Of a stretch of DNA of 64,000 nt, positions 46,101-59,576 are shown piece by piece. Both the position numbers and the translations under genes were made by a program. Source of the DNA: Gaeumannomyces sp. JS-464 (taxonomy: Eukaryota; Ascomycota; Sordariomycetes; Magnaporthales; Magnaporthaceae); NCBI GenBank assembly GCA_002197995.1, contig NGZR01000001.1:7192001-7256000 (forward strand), written 5' to 3'. The notes beneath the pieces are model-generated. The model saw only the letters and a program-made list of their open reading frames with translations. It was not told the origin of the DNA and made no database searches. Position 1 is the stretch's first letter, and the number at the start of each line of letters is the position of its first letter.

Positions 46101-48580
46101 GTATGTGCCGGGAACAAAGTTTCCCAGCCATTCCTTTCGGGCGTCGGCCTTCTTCTTGGAGAAAGCCAACTCAAAGAGCTCGACCTCCTGAGGCTTCATC
46201 GTATCGAATTCCTTCAGGTGGCGGTCTAAGTCGGTAAAGTAGACTTGGGCGTCCTCGTTGGAGGAGGTTCCCAGTCCCTTGAGGTACTTGTAGTCCCAGC
46301 GCCGGATTTCATGCTTGTGGGCCTCCTTCCACTCCTCGTACTGAGGCATGTTGAAGAAACTCTTGAGCTTGGTCGGCTTCTTCGGGTTGGAGCCCTGCCA
46401 CACCTTGACGACGGGGGTGATAAACTCCTGGAAGAAGTCTGGGATTTGCAGCAGGGATGGGAACTGCACTTGAAGGAAGTTGATGAGAAGCCCCTTGATG
46501 TGACTACCATCGTGATCCTGATCGGCCATGATCATCAGGTGACCGTACCGTAGGCTCTTGGTGTCGGTGTAGTGCTGCTTGTGCTTGAGACCGAGGAACT
46601 GTTTGATGTTCTGGATCTCCTTGTTCTTGAGGATCTGCTCGACGGGCGCATCCCGCACGTTCAGCATCTTTCCGCGTAGGGGGAAGACGCCGATGCGGTC
46701 CGGGTCCAGTACGGCGCGACCAGCAACAGCCAGACCTCTGGCCGAGTCACCCTCCGTCAGGATAAGGGTGCACTCGTGGCCGTGCCTGGTACCCGCCAAG
46801 TTGGCCTCGACCAGCTTGTCGTTGCTGATGCGCGAGCGCTTGTTGCCATCGCTCTTGGAAAGCAACTTGTCCGCCTTCTTCTCGGCGAAGTGAATGATGT
46901 TCTCGATGGCCTCGGTCTGCTTGACCTTCTTGAGAAAGGCGTCGGACAGCTGGCACTTGCTACCAAAGGCGCTGGCCTTGGTTGTCATCTGCTCCTTGGT
47001 CTGTGACGCGAACGCCGGGTTTTCAATGAGGGCGCTGACGAAGATGAAGATATAGTTGCGGATATGGTTCGGCTTGAGCGAGTGGCCCTTTTTCTTCTTG
47101 TTCAGGTCGGCTAGCAGCGCCTGGCAGATCTGGTCGGCGATGTAGTTGGTGTGTGTACCTCCTGAGGTGGTGGCGATGGAGTTGACGAACGAGACCTGCT
47201 GGAACGAGCCGTCCGACACGGTGAAGGCGACCTTCCAGCGGCTGTGCAGCTTGGGGTCCTCGTAGATGACCTCGGCCACGGGAGCTCCTTCGGCACCCTC
47301 GGGCGCCACATCGTCGCGCTCTTTGGCGATGGACTTGGCGTACATCTCGCAGTACTTCTTGAAGTTGATCTTGAGATGCTCGCCGTTTAGGAATACCTTG
47401 ACGTTGGAGTCTAGGGTTCCGGCCATGTCGTAGACACGACGGTACATGAGCGACTCAAGATCGTCGTCGATGCCGTCCTCCATGCCGAAGCGCTTGTAGT
47501 CGGGCTTGAAAGTGACGCGCACGTAGTCAGACGCCTTCTTGGCCTTGATCTTGGCCTTTTCGCACACGCTCATGTTGTTGGTCCACCTCTGCGAGTAGTT
47601 CTTCCCGCTGTTGTTGTCCTGGCACTCGAGGATGAACTCAGTACTGAAGATGTTGGTAAGCTTGGCACCGTAACCGTTGCGGCCACCAACGGTCTTCAGC
47701 TCCTTGTCATCGTAATTGGAACCAGTGAGGAGGTGACCGAAAATCAGTTCGGGGATGTAGACCTTCTCCTTCTCGTGCATCTCGATAGGGATCCCCTTTC
47801 CGTTGTTCTCGACAGAGATCTGGCCCGTCTCACGGTCGATGGTGACCTTGAGCGCCGTCATGCTCTTGTCACGTTGGCTGTTGTCGGCGGCATTCACGAG
47901 AATCTCATCGAATATCTTATACAGACCAGGCACAAAGCTGACGGTCCTGTTCTCCACCAGCTGCGTCTCCTTGTTGAAAACCCATAGCTTCTGGTCGGTC
48001 CGCTCCACGGAACCGATGTAGCTGTCGGGACGCGTGATGATGTGCTGATGCTGGGTGAGCTTCTGGTAGGTCTCGGTTGCCGACTTCTTGGACTTGGGCT
48101 TCACGTCGTCGGCAGCGCCGTCCAGGTTCATGCTGTCGTTTTCGATCTCCGCAAGAGGCTTCACGCCAGACTTCTTGGCGGGGGCCTTCTTCTGCTTCTT
48201 GGAGCTTGGTGGTGTGTGGGAGAGGTCGCCGTCGTCGTCTGAGCCGGCGCCGCCCTCGTCGTCCGAGTCCGGCTTTGCGCGCTTCTTTGGCACCGCCAGC
48301 TTGGACTCGGTAAGCTTCTTCTTGGGCGCAGCCTTCTTTGCGGCGGGCTTTGCCGCTGCCTTCTTTGCGGCGGGCTTAGCCTTTGGCTTCTGAAAGTTGG
48401 TGTCAGCGGAAGCGCAGCGAGGCCCGGGTGGGCATTGTGACTGTGCGCGATGTGTGCAGGCAGTGGCGTTGCCTTATGCGCGGGCGCCGCAAGGCTGCGG
48501 GAACTTACAGGCTCGGGTGAGTACCCCTCGGACTCATTGTCCATAAAGTCATTCAGGGAGTCGTCCATGTCGGAATCCAT
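43195..48580 (-). CDS. TOP2: DNA topoisomerase II
   Basis: Essential nuclear type IIA topoisomerase; passes one duplex through another to decatenate chromosomes. Exons 48509-48580, 45036-48389, 44695-44952 and 43195-44631 join without correction to 1706 residues, usual for filamentous fungi. Introns 48390-48508, 45036-adjacent 44953-45035 and 44632-44694 (63 nt) are all phase 0. The N-terminal extension is Lys/Ala-rich, then the GHKL ATPase (VNAADNSQRDK, GRNGYGAKLTNIFS), the TOPRIM motifs TEGDSA (46741-46758) and DQDHDGSH (about 46500-46526), and the catalytic Tyr in ARYIFTR (codon 45741-45743, residue 907). The long acidic and basic C-terminal tail (exon 4) is rich in DDDD and AxPKxK, typical of nuclear localisation and chromatin tethering. 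No frameshift over 5.1 kb. Confidence 0.98.
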
Positions 48581-51500
48581 GGCGGGCGAGTCTGGCCGTG
48601 ATGACCGGGTAGACCTGTAGCGCAGGTGGAAGAGTAGGGGACCGCGGCGCGGTTGTTGGGTGCTCGGACCGGGCCCGGCGAGCTCGATCAGGCGCGGACG
48701 CGAGGGGGAGCTCTGGGCAGTCGCGGCGGCAGTGGTTGGGATGAAAAAAGAGTGAGAGGCAAGTGAGGACTGGAAGCGAGCGAGAAAAGGACCAGACACC
48801 CGGCCGCTACGGATGACTGTCCCAATTCTGAGCCAGGCCAGAATGGCTTGAAAAAGAAAACCCTACGAAGGAAGTGAGGGGAACGCGAAACGAGAGGCGA
48901 GTGCGGCGTGCTGCTGGGTGTCTAAAATTTAACCGCCCGTGATAGGGTATTTTTTGCTGCCCCCCCTAAGCGACTGTTGATTGTTGTGTCCAGCAGCCCG
49001 ATTTGGCAAGCGAATGTAAACAAGGGTCGAGTGCCGCTTTCCTAAAATTCGACACGTCGGCAGCGCACCCTGGTTGAGTCGCGTTTGGCGCACGGGCCAG
49101 ACGAAGCATTCCAATTTTTCCAAAAGGAAAGCGATGTCACGTGCGTAGGACTTCCACACTTAGCCGGCCTGCGCTGTCATTGGATGACTTGGGATCTTGC
49201 AGCAATTCCTTGGGGCGATGCATTCCCAGCCATGCTCGAGCAGCGTCAACAACATCGAACAAACTTATCTGTGCTAAACGGAGCCACCCAAACACCCGTG
49301 CTCATGCCAATCTACGTAGTAGACTACTGTAGGTCCTCCGTTGACGCTTATGCTTAGATATTTTTGTGTTATTTGATTTTGCAGCAGCAGCAAGCAAGCT
49401 TCGCTGCTGACACCTTGTGTCCCTCTTGCTTTCATTTTGTCCCCTCCCCCGTTTTTGCCTTTTTGCCCGCGGAGCCACCTGTTTGGCAACACAAGGACCG
49501 ATGTTCGTTTGCAAACAACCTAGTTTGGAACCTAGGAATACGGACCGGCTTGTGCGGAAACGGCAACGGGGAGTGCGTCAGGGAAGCCCCCAGGTAGGGA
49601 GCTCCTCCTCGCTCCAACCATCAAACACTCAACACACTACCACGAGCCACTTTCTGCTTTCTACTCCCGATGATCGGCCAGCCCGACCGGCCCTGCACAA
49701 GCCCCGGTCCAGCCTACACTTCTCCGATGAGCGGCGGGTGTAGGGACAGGACAGCACGTTTTGGTGCTAAGCGGGAGCAGCGCGGGCATGGAACGGGAGA
49801 CACCAAAACATGTCGCTGGAAGTTCCGAAGCACGAAAAGACGGGTCCTTTAGGCACACGCCGCCCTCGTCAGCCAACCTCCCACGTTCCCACGTTCTGTG
49901 TCCCGTTTTGTGGTCTGACCTGTTGGCTGTGGCCTCTGTTTCTTGCGGAGGCGCTCGAGAGCCGGTGCTTTGTGGCCCGTCAGCATGCGCACCAAGCCCC
50001 TCTCTTCTTTGCACCAGCGGCCATATTTCGCGGCCATGCCTTCTCTGCGCTCTGTCTGGCTGTCCGTCCGTCGTTCAGACCCAGTAATTCCCCGAGCCGC
50101 GGTTCAGTTGTGCGCGCGTGATTTCTGCCTGGATGTTGCAGCCAGCCTGCCCAGATGGCTACCAGGGAAATAAGGCAGGTTACAGACGGCGAGGTGATGC
50201 TTCTACCTACCGCCTACCTGCCTCATCGCTTGCTCACCTAGGTGGGAGACAGTGAGGTGTCTGGCGATCCGACCCGAAGGGGCGGGAAGGATGGCTTGCA
50301 TCGCTTATAATGCACGTGATTTTGACTCCTGGCTGAAGGGCTGGTGACAGGGGACCTGTCTCAGCCCACTTCCCTCCCACTCGTCGAGGCTTACTCTGTG
50401 CATAGCGATCGCGGCTCTCCGCCTGAGGGGCAGGCAGGCAGGGCCAGTTCCAGACCGTGCCTCGATGCGATGGCCCCATGGCCTCATGGACAGCAGGGTC
50501 TGACAACAGGCATCAACAACGGCTCATGGTCGTCGCCTCACCTCTGACAAGCTGGGCCGCACCAGCTATAGATAAACTCTGTGGCGCCTAGGGAGCGTGG
50601 GCGAGCGGAGTCCGTGGCATCCAGACGCGGGCGGCTGCAGCGCTGGCTGTGCGACGTTGCGCCGCGCGGTGGCGCCCGCCGTGCAAGCAGCGTGGGCAGT
50701 TACCTCGTTAACTCAGGCCGCCGCCGCAGCAACAGCATGGAACCGCAACCGCAGCAGCAGCCAGCGGCAGCAGCGACGACATCTGTTGCACGCCGTGCTC
50801 TCCCCCTCCCGCTTCTCCAGCTTGGACCGCGGGAGGTGAGGAAATCTCCCGAAAGGGGTGTGCGCGAGCGGCCCCTCACAGCTCACCTAGTCACTGTCTC
50901 CTCTCTGCCTCCGGTCCCTCCCCTCTCTGCGCACAGCCGCCGCTCCGGTCTTCCCTTGGTCGCCCGGGTGTCACCCCTCCGCTAGACCCTCACTGTATGC
51001 ATGGGCAATCCCCAACAAAGCCATCTTAGCCCTGCCCTTCTGTCAGGACCTGTCGTGCGACGCCAATATCCAGCCCAGTGTATCCCCACCTTTGCTCCCG
51101 TCTACCCAAACCCTTACTGGCCATCTTCGGCCATGCCCCTCTCCCCGCCGCCTGAACGGGTCTCAGCATTCTCGGTGAGACGGACGGTGTGAGGTTCGAG
51201 GACTTGGTGGGACTTGAAGTCATCTTCGATGACCCTGGCGGCTCTCGCTGCGTGGCAGGACGTCATGTCCTGGTCGGCTCCAGGCTGTAGTTATTGTGGG
51301 AGAGCAGTGGGAAGCTTATGGCATCGTTAAAAGAAGAGTGGCAAGAATGGCATCTGTATTTTCGGGGGGTTTTTTGTGGCCTTCTCTCCGTCACTTGTCC
51401 GGTAGCTCCGTCATCAACTGCAAGGTCTGTTAATAGTAAGAGCCGACGCCGAGCAGCGAGCTCGCGGGGACAAGCTTCTACTACCCAGAAAGAAGGCATG

Positions 51501-54500
51501 TTTGCTCAAAAATCTCCGGCTTCCGTCGTTGCAGAGCACGAGCCAGGCTGGGCATGGAACGGGAAACACACACATCCGCCCCCCACGGTGCCGGCTTCGC
51601 GCTAAACCACCCAGTTCACAGTCACGCAAGTGCTGTGGGTTCTACCGTCGCAGGCGCAAAGGGCCTGGAACCACTGGCCTGAAGGACCGAGCAACACATG
51701 GTCCTGTTTTTAGAAGCGCCATGTCTACAAAGGAGTGTGGTGACAGGGCAGGTGAACTGACAGCACCCATCCCCTTCTGCTTTTCTGCTCTATTTGCCCA
51801 TCCACGACAGGGACTGTTTGCGGCTGCCCTGGGCAAGCTCGGGCCGTCGGATGGATCGATCTCTGATTGCCTGACCTGGCCCATGATGATGGCGGCTGGA
51901 ACACCCCGGTCGTCAAACGGCAGCCCGCAGAAGGTCAGCATGGCTGCAACGATGAGCGAATTTCAGGCCTCCCCAGCTCCATGGAGGAGGGCTGGCGTCA
52001 GAGCCGACTCGAGGCCCGGATGGGAAAGCTGGGAAGAGGATGGACGAACGAGACGGGAGGCTCAGGGGCAAGGCAGCCGTCCATTGGTAGGGTCTCCCTA
52101 TCTGCTTCCCGCCCTTCAGTCTTGTGTGTGTACTAAGCTGGGCCGCGTTCAGGGCCTGTGCTCGGCGAGACCGGCTGAGGGGCTCTGTTTTCATTTCGTC
52201 CACTTTCTTTCTCTTTGTTGACGCGGAGAGGCGATATCCGGCCTTTCTTGGCTGGACTTGCGCTCTCACATATCATTATTCTGCCTCCCGAGGCCTGAAC
52301 CCTCCCACGACTATTTGCAGCTCGCTCTTTTCTCCCGGCTTCTATTGCCTTATTTATTGCCTAGGGTCTACACCTGACCAAATACCCTGCTTGGCACGTA
52401 GTTTCTCGTCCAGCCTACCTATGGAAATGGCCATGAGGAACCTTTCGTCGAGACCCGACGTACGTTTCCTTGGGCGGAAAGGCGTGACTATCTCGGGGTG
52501 TTTACCCTTTACCCTGCCCTCTCATCCGTTACACTCGTTGGAACGCAAAAACGGGGCCACTGTGTTGCCCAGTCGGGGCGTTTGGTGCGTTTGTGCGAGC
52601 CAGTCTTGTCTCTTGAGGAGACCCAAGGCTCGGTGCCATGGGAGGAAGCAGGGCTACCGACTTCCGCGCCAAAAATTCGAGAAGGCGGTTCCCCAGAGGC
52701 ACAGCATCTGTCGTATCATGGCATTCGGGCCTGAAGGGGTGGTCGAGGGCAATCCCTGACCTCCTGTTTTTCCACCCTCATTTCCCGCGCACTTTCTCCT
52801 TTATTTCCATGACCTTCTCGAATAAGCTATGGAACGATTCCGCCCTGGCGGCGACGTATTGAGTGCCCTGGTTTCTTGCTGTGGCGTCGCGCCTCCTCGG
52901 CTATGCGCATCACCAGAGGGCGAAAAATGAGACGGGTAAGAAAAAGAAGCAACGGTTCTTGACCGCCGGGTCACTCCCTCCCAGCTGACGGGCAGGAGGG
53001 CGGGAAACAGTCGGCGAGCGGGTGGGCTGTCTTTGCCCCTTTGCTGTTCGTGGTGGACGGCGGTGATTAGGACAGGGGATCAAGGTGCCGGGCGGGGACG
53101 GCACGGCAGGCTGGCAGCAGACTATTGGGTCCAGGCCACACCTAGTCCCAGGTGGCAGGTGTATGCGTGGTGTGGTCATATCTCAGAGTGTGTTGGAAAC
53201 AGAAAAAAAGTACAGGTCTAAGGAATGCGACACAGTTTCTGGATTACCTACGCCTCAAACACCCACCCCCTGTCACAAGGCAGCCCGCCCCCAGCCGCTG
53301 CTCGTCTGGCCGCGCGCCATTGGCTGCTGCCGACGCTCGTCACTTCTGAGGGGAGATATACATGTGGGCTCAGGCAGCAGGCAAAAGGTATGGCCGTCAT
53401 ACAAGTGGTGATGGAAATGAGAGGACAGGGAGGCGCAGCTCTGAAGAGTGATGGGGACGAAGGACAGCAACGGAAAACAGCACGCAGGACATCCCGTCGT
53501 GATGTGATGTGATGTGATGCGATGTGGGAGACAGAGGAAGAGTGAGAGAGAGGGAGCGTGTAGACGGAGCAGTGCGGAACAGAACAGCGGCCACGTGTGT
53601 CGAGTCAATCGTGTTGCTGCTGCCTCTGGGGGTGTGGTCTCGTATGCCTTGGCGCTGTGCTTTTGCTTTTTTGTCCCACGCCCCTTTCCACGCCCAAGCG
53701 CGCGAGAGAGGGTGGGAGACAGAACGGGCGAGAGGGGAGCAGGTTGGGCTGGGCAACCAGCGGCACCTGCTGCAGCCATCCGAGCCCTGGCTCCCTGTCA
53801 GAGCTTCCTGTGTGTGATGGATGAGTGCCCGTCAAACAAACTGACAGAGAGGCACGCACTGGCCCACCTTCGCCCCCTCGGCCGACTCTTTCTGGTCCCC
53901 GGCCTGTTTTCTCTCAGCGGCGAGCGTGTCTCTGCTGTAGGTGTATTGTAGGTAGGTGTGTGCGTGCGTGTGTGCGCGCCTATAGGCGGGTGGGTGTATG
54001 TGTGGCCGGCGACTACATACCTGTTTTTCCAGGGAGAACGAGCAGCGACATCATCAGCAGCACCCAAGCGGGTGGGTGGGCTTGATGGGTTCGTGACCCG
54101 GTGTGTCCCCGAGGAGAGAAGGGCAGCAATACGTAGAAGCCAAGCCCAACCAGCCAACGTCGCCCTCCCAGTGTGGTTGGCTCTTGCTGCCGGTCACGGA
54201 CCAAGCAGCAGCCCTCAGGAAGGAGACGCAAGACGGCAAAGCCCCACTGAGAGCAGCGTTTAGGCAACCCAACCTACACAGTCGCAGGGAGCCAGTCAGG
54301 AGGCCCGCCGGCGTGCCTGCTTGCTGTTGTTTGGCAGCGCTGGACTCCCCAAGCACATCGCAGGCGACGCCGGCCCGACAGTTTGCGAAGAAAAGTGGTG
54401 TAGAAGCCGGCCGTGCTCCCAATACTTGCGGTGTATACCCTTGGGGCCTCTTCGGTGACTTGCCGTGCCCCGTTCTCCGTCTCGTCCAGTCACCGGCCCA

Positions 54501-55569
54501 CCCTCCTCGTCTTTGAGCCTTGCCCGCGGCCTCGTCGGCCCCGCCAGTTTAGACATCCACGCACCTCAGGCCACGCTACCCGACCTCTTCTTCTTTCGGG
54601 CCAGGGAAGAGCAAGGGAAGAAGGAAGGACAACAAAAAAGTGACCCGTCTCTTTAGGTCCCCAGCTCACCCCCAACAGCAATAATCAGCCTGCCCGAGCA
54701 CAAACTGGGTAACCCCTGGAACTGCTGGCTCGGCTATTTCCCTTTATCGACCTGGGCAGAGGAGCTGGCCGGTCGACCGTCTTTGATTCCCAGCATCTGC
54801 CCTTCGCTCTCGCCGATCAGCTGTCACTTTTTTCCTGCTCTCTATCTCGGGGCCACCCTTGCAAGCACCCGGAGCAAAAGAACGAGGAGGAGAGAAAAGG
54901 AAAGAGCGGTGGGCTGCCAAACGGGGGTTCTCTGCTCTTACAGGTCGACTCCCAGCAGCCTCGCGAGCAGAACAAAGAGAAAGAAGCAGGCCAGCTGCAT
55001 CGCGCGCTCCACACCTCCCTCCCCGCTCCTTTTTTTTTCGTGTGTTGATCCTGCTCGGTGCCGGCGCTCTCGCCCGAAGGAAGGGCCGCCATAGAAAATC
55101 TTCGGAGGGGAGCGAAAGGACGGGTGAAAGCCACGGTGTTCTCCTAGTGTGCATCATCCCCTGTACCCTCATATCCCCCTCCGTGGTCTCTCCAAGGGCG
55201 GCGCGGTGGGGAGGAGCTGTTCTCTTTGATAGTACCTTGTTTGCTGCCCACCCGCCCAGTTTGATGTTCCCCAAGCGTTGCCTGGGGCGCGGTCCAGCAC
55301 CGCCGAGCAATCCAGCCGCTCGCTTGGTCGATATAACCCCCTCCTCCCCGACTCCGGCGTCCAACCTCGATGGGCTTGACCATCCCTTCGCATCTTACTT
55401 GCACGACCTTCTCTCTTCTTTACTCACAGCATACCAGACTCGCCCACTGAGTCCTTGTTTTGTCATCCTCGACTTTCTTCCTTGAGAGCCAACAGCATCT
55501 CGAAGATCTGGGGATACTCTCGAAGGACCTTCGAACCGCCTCGAACCATCAACCTTGGACCACCAAACG
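48581..55569. other. About 7 kb with no recognisable gene; promoter of TOP2 and probably of the APSES gene
   Basis: Lies between two divergently transcribed genes. It contains pyrimidine/purine-biased stretches, a short GATGT repeat (about 53498-53520), a GTGT-rich stretch (53950-54005) and many overlapping open frames on all six frames with low-complexity translation (e.g. 50581-50985, 51502-52221, 54859-55485). None has a recognisable domain. Pyrimidine-rich sequence runs into the start at 55570, so part is likely a long 5' leader or uORF-bearing region. Confidence 0.55.
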
Positions 55570-57945
55570 ATGCTGCCTCTAGCATCACTCATGAATCCAG
55601 ACAAGGCTATCGGGCCGGCCCCAGTGATGCGACTGCGCCCAAGTGCCATGTCGTCGACACCGGCGACTCCATACAGCGACAGGTTCCCCTCGCCGCTGTC
55701 TCCAGACCAAGGGCCATACGCCCACAGACCACCATCGCCCCCACGCACCGTGGCCAGAGGGGTGTACTTTCCTACGGCCCAGCCCAAAGGCGTAGTACAC
55801 TACCCTCCGCACGAGAGTCTTGACGACCACTCCCTGGCCGAGGTTCGAAAGTTCCGGGTCGAGCCGTTCGGCGCCATCCGGGAGACCTGTAGGCACATCC
55901 CCTATAACTCGAGCAAGAAGGACTTTGGTGCAAAGACGGGCATGGAGAGCCTCGAAGGTACGAACATGTCCCTCCTGCCACTTATTAACCCTCCTTTTTC
56001 CTATTCTCGGCCTGTCTCTTCCGTCTCCCGTACTTGAAAGGAGCGCAAGGCGCAAAAATACCTGCATAAAAATGGCATGTCTCGAGGCTCCCATTCTTCC
56101 ATACTAATAAAGATGTCGGACACCATTATCTAGTTTTCGAGTACACCTTCTATGTCCAGGACAGGAAAATCCCGGGAAAGGAGAATCGGTGGACGGTCCT
56201 CTGGGACTACAATGTTGGCCTCGTGCGCATAACCAACTTCTTCAAGTGTCTTGGATATTCCAAGGTATGCAGCTCCAAGTCTCCCTTATGTTCATTCTTG
56301 AAGTGCAATAGCTAAGCCAGCGACTGCGATAGACGGTTCCAAGCCGCTCACTATCACAAAATCCAGGCCTGAAGAGCGTCACCTGCAGCATCACGGGCGG
56401 ATCCATCACGGCTCAAGGTAGGGCAGCTCCGTCCCGGCCCTTTCCGCTGCCCAAGACCACTACACTCCCATCTCCTCTGTTTTCACCAGACCAGGCCTTC
56501 CACTAACAGCTCGTCTGCCTCTACTCCCTCTAGGATACTGGATGCCATTCAACTGCGCCAAGGCCATGTGCGCAAAGTTCTGCGACGAGATTTCCGGGGC
56601 GCTGATTCCCATCTTCGGCCCCAGTTCCCCGCCGAGTGTGTGCCCAAAAACTCGCCCGAGTTTGGACGCTTTGGCATAGATCCGGAGATTGTCGAGGAAG
56701 CCATCAGGCAAGCCCACCTCTGGTATGACCGATCCCCAGAGGTCTCGCCAGCCCATAACCCATACTACGGCGAGCCGCAACAGCACGCCCCGGCCGGACA
56801 CTTCGGTGGATTCCACCACCAGGAACAGCGGCAGCCGCCACATGAGCACTGCGGCCCTGTCGGACCCCCACACCCAGGGACGCCTATCCAAGGTGGCCCC
56901 ACGGTAGAGATGGCCAACGCTACTTCGCGGAGAACATTCGCCGCCATATCGCCGGGCCCACGTGGCCCCGTTCCAGGGGGCTCTGGACTACGCGACCTCC
57001 CACCGCGGCTACTCGCGTCGCGAGAGGGAGCGCCTTCGCTCCAGGACCGAACAGGTCCGCAGCCCCAGCGGCACAGACGTCGAGAACGACCCCCCGTCCC
57101 CGAGAAGGGCTGACGCCTACATGGACATGTGCATGACATACAATGATCACCGGTACCGCCGCTCGCAGTATCGCCACCGACACACCCATTCAAACACGTC
57201 GCTGCCGTCCATGCAGCGCGACCTGCCCTCGGTCTCCTCGTCGCCCGCGGACTACCGCCTCGAGGAGCCGGCCCCGCTGACGCCGTCGCCGTCCACTCGG
57301 CCCGGCGAGTACCCCGCGGCCCAGAGCAGCCCCGGCAGCCCCAGCAGCCCCTACCACTACGGAAGCGGCGACGGCAGTGCCCATGATCGCCCTGAAGCCT
57401 ACCGCCCCGGGACCTACAAGAACCGGCACATGCACCTGTTCGGCGAGCACGAGGCCAACCCCATGCTCAGCGCCATCCCGCGCTCCCAGCCTTGGATCCA
57501 CCAGCGCCAACCCCATCCCTCCGGTGCGGGCTTCCGCAGCGAGCCCCATTACTACAGGACGGCGCCGCCTACTCCCCAGCCGCTGCCCGAGGAGAACTTC
57601 GACTGCTACCCTCCGGTATCCTCCCAACACCCGAACAGCGTGGCTATGCCCCTGACGGCGCCCATGGCCGACGAGCCTCCGCCCGCGCCCAGGGCGGCCG
57701 AGCCCATCCCTGCCGCCAATGCCAACCGCCGCCCCAGCAGCGCGGGCGAGTGCGAGATCAGCGTCACCAACCTGGCCTCGGCGGCCGTGGCCGCCATGGC
57801 CCGGCACAGCCGGCCCCCCTCCCCGCAGCAGGAGGACCTCGACTACCGCTACGGCGCCGCGCTCGGGGAGAGCCAGCAGCAAAAACAACAGCAGCAACAG
57901 CAGCAACAGCAGCAACAGCAGCAACAGCAGCAACAGCAGCAACAG

Positions 57946-57976
<31 letters not shown>

Positions 57977-58233
57977 CTTTGCCTGCTGACAAGGGCAACA
58001 CCGTCGACCGGATGGATATCGACCACCGCGTCTGCGACGGCAAGGACATGGACGCCGCCGCGGTGCTCCTGGACCTGGGGAACCCGGCAAGGAAGCCGGC
58101 CCCTGTCCCCGCCCCCGCCCGCGCCCCCATCCCTGCCGACGTAAACGGCAGCACCAGGGAGGTGGCTGGGCGGTTCGCATCGCCGATCCCGATCCATCTG
58201 AGAACGGGCCGCAAACGCGCGCTATCCTTGTAG
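55570..58233 (+). CDS. APSES/KilA-N-type transcription factor (Xbp1-like), polyQ, frameshifts
   Basis: DNA-binding regulator of the fungal APSES/Xbp1 group. Exons 55570-55957, 56134-56264, 56333-56418 and 56534-58233; introns are 55958-56133 (with an ACTAAT branch point), 56265-56332 and 56419-56533. The DNA-binding region reads [13 protein letters not shown], then [36 protein letters not shown] and [30 protein letters not shown], the core seen in Xbp1-like factors. After it comes [20 protein letters not shown] and a long Pro/Ser/Tyr-rich region, a 34-codon Gln tract (57874-57975) and a basic end GRKRALSL. Frame lesions: an extra G in GGG near 56399-56401, a missing C near 56617-56622, and a switch around 56900-56960. 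An alternative start is the ATG at 55591. Yeast Xbp1 is a stress and quiescence repressor; that role is an inference here. Confidence 0.82.
57874..57975 (+). repeat. Polyglutamine-coding CAG/CAA tract
   Basis: 34 codons, 33 Gln plus one Lys (57883-57885), mostly as a CAGCAGCAA-type nonamer. It lies in the reading frame of the APSES factor; likely length-variable between strains. Confidence 0.95.
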
Positions 58234-59576
58234 GCTTCGCGGACGAGAATGATCTTGTGTCTGTTCCTTTTTCTCGTCTTTGTTCTTCCAACGGATTTTC
58301 TTCTGGTGTCAATCGTATCTGTTTTACTTGGACTATTTCCTGCTCTACCCACCGTTTCCCCTCATCGTTCAAGCACTTCAACATCCCGCCATGTCCAGAA
58401 CAGCCCTCTACGGAGATGACTACCGTAATCCTGGTCCCGTCACTCCATAGGTGTGCCCCTGGCCACTAAAGGAGAGACCATACGTTTGTGATGCCAAAAG
58501 CCTGTTGCGGTTATTTACAACTAGACTGGTTTCAGGCCTAGGTCTGGCAGGGTTTCAGGGCGTCAAGCCGGTGCTTTCTTTTCTTTTGTCCATATCTACG
58601 CATGGTTTTTTTTTCTCGTATCCTGGGTCGACTTCATACCATAACCTAAACGCACCCTACTTTCTGATGTTACTTCTTCATTCGGGCATACACTCACTGC
58701 GTGGCATCGACTCTAACGGTCGACACCTGGTCAGAGACAGAACGGAACAAAGGTATCCTGGGGAGGTTCCTTACTATTGTGTTTTCTAGTCTTTATCCAC
58801 AATATCTCTTGTCTGTTTGTCCTACTCTCTATCGGGTTGACGATCTGGAGTTTACTTTATATCTCTAGGTAGTGAGCAACCGATGTGGCCCAGGGTCTGA
58901 CTTTAACTCTGCGGAGACACCGTAGGTACAGAATATGAATGCAAAGCAAATATTGCCTAATTTGCGCGATTGCTTATCGCCCTTTTATAGCCTTGGTAGT
59001 GAGTGATAGACGTCAGTGAGTCACGGTTCATGGATGTTCAAGATGCATCGGGTGGGGAGAAGGAAAAAAAAAAAATGATTAATTGGCGAGCAATATCCAG
59101 CGATGTCCCTTTCAACTCGCGCCTGAAATGCTTGATAAATATTCGTTGCCAATTTTCCTAGTCTAATCTTGCTTTTCACATATTCCCCTGTTTTATACAA
59201 CCTTCACCGACCAAAATTGACTCGGTCACGCCGGTTTTTAGCACTCAGCCTTTTTCTGTGCTTCTCTTTTGGTCCTCGCGAGTTATATATTGACCCCTCC
59301 GTGTCCTGGTCAAACAAAGACACAGCCTACATCGAACACACATTTGTAGCTCAACACTCCTACAATCAACGGATGTTCTCGTTGTCCAGAAATTGATTTA
59401 CAGTCGGTTGCCTCCCGCCCCATCTATGACACAAGGCATGGAAGGAGGAGCAGCTCTGAAGACCCTGGCAAAGGTTCTATCTTTTTTTATTGACATCCAC
59501 TATGACTCCGGGCAGAGTCAACAACCAGCTAGCGCAACACCTCAGGCACGTACTCTCCCCTGGCGAGCATGGAAGC
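58234..59576. other. Convergent intergenic region, no gene seen
   Basis: 3' flanks of the APSES factor (+) and of TRS85 (-). T-rich tracts near 58604-58620 and an A-run at 59064-59077. Nothing else recognised. Confidence 0.5.

Noticed and set aside
51502..52759. Overlapping 239- and 211-codon open frames in the 7-kb gene-free region
   Set aside because: Low-complexity translations without conserved motifs, and opposite-strand frames are as long.
57689..58384. Ala-, Leu- and Ser-rich minus-strand and shifted frames around the polyQ tract
   Set aside because: Shadows of the CAG/CAA repeat in the APSES gene.
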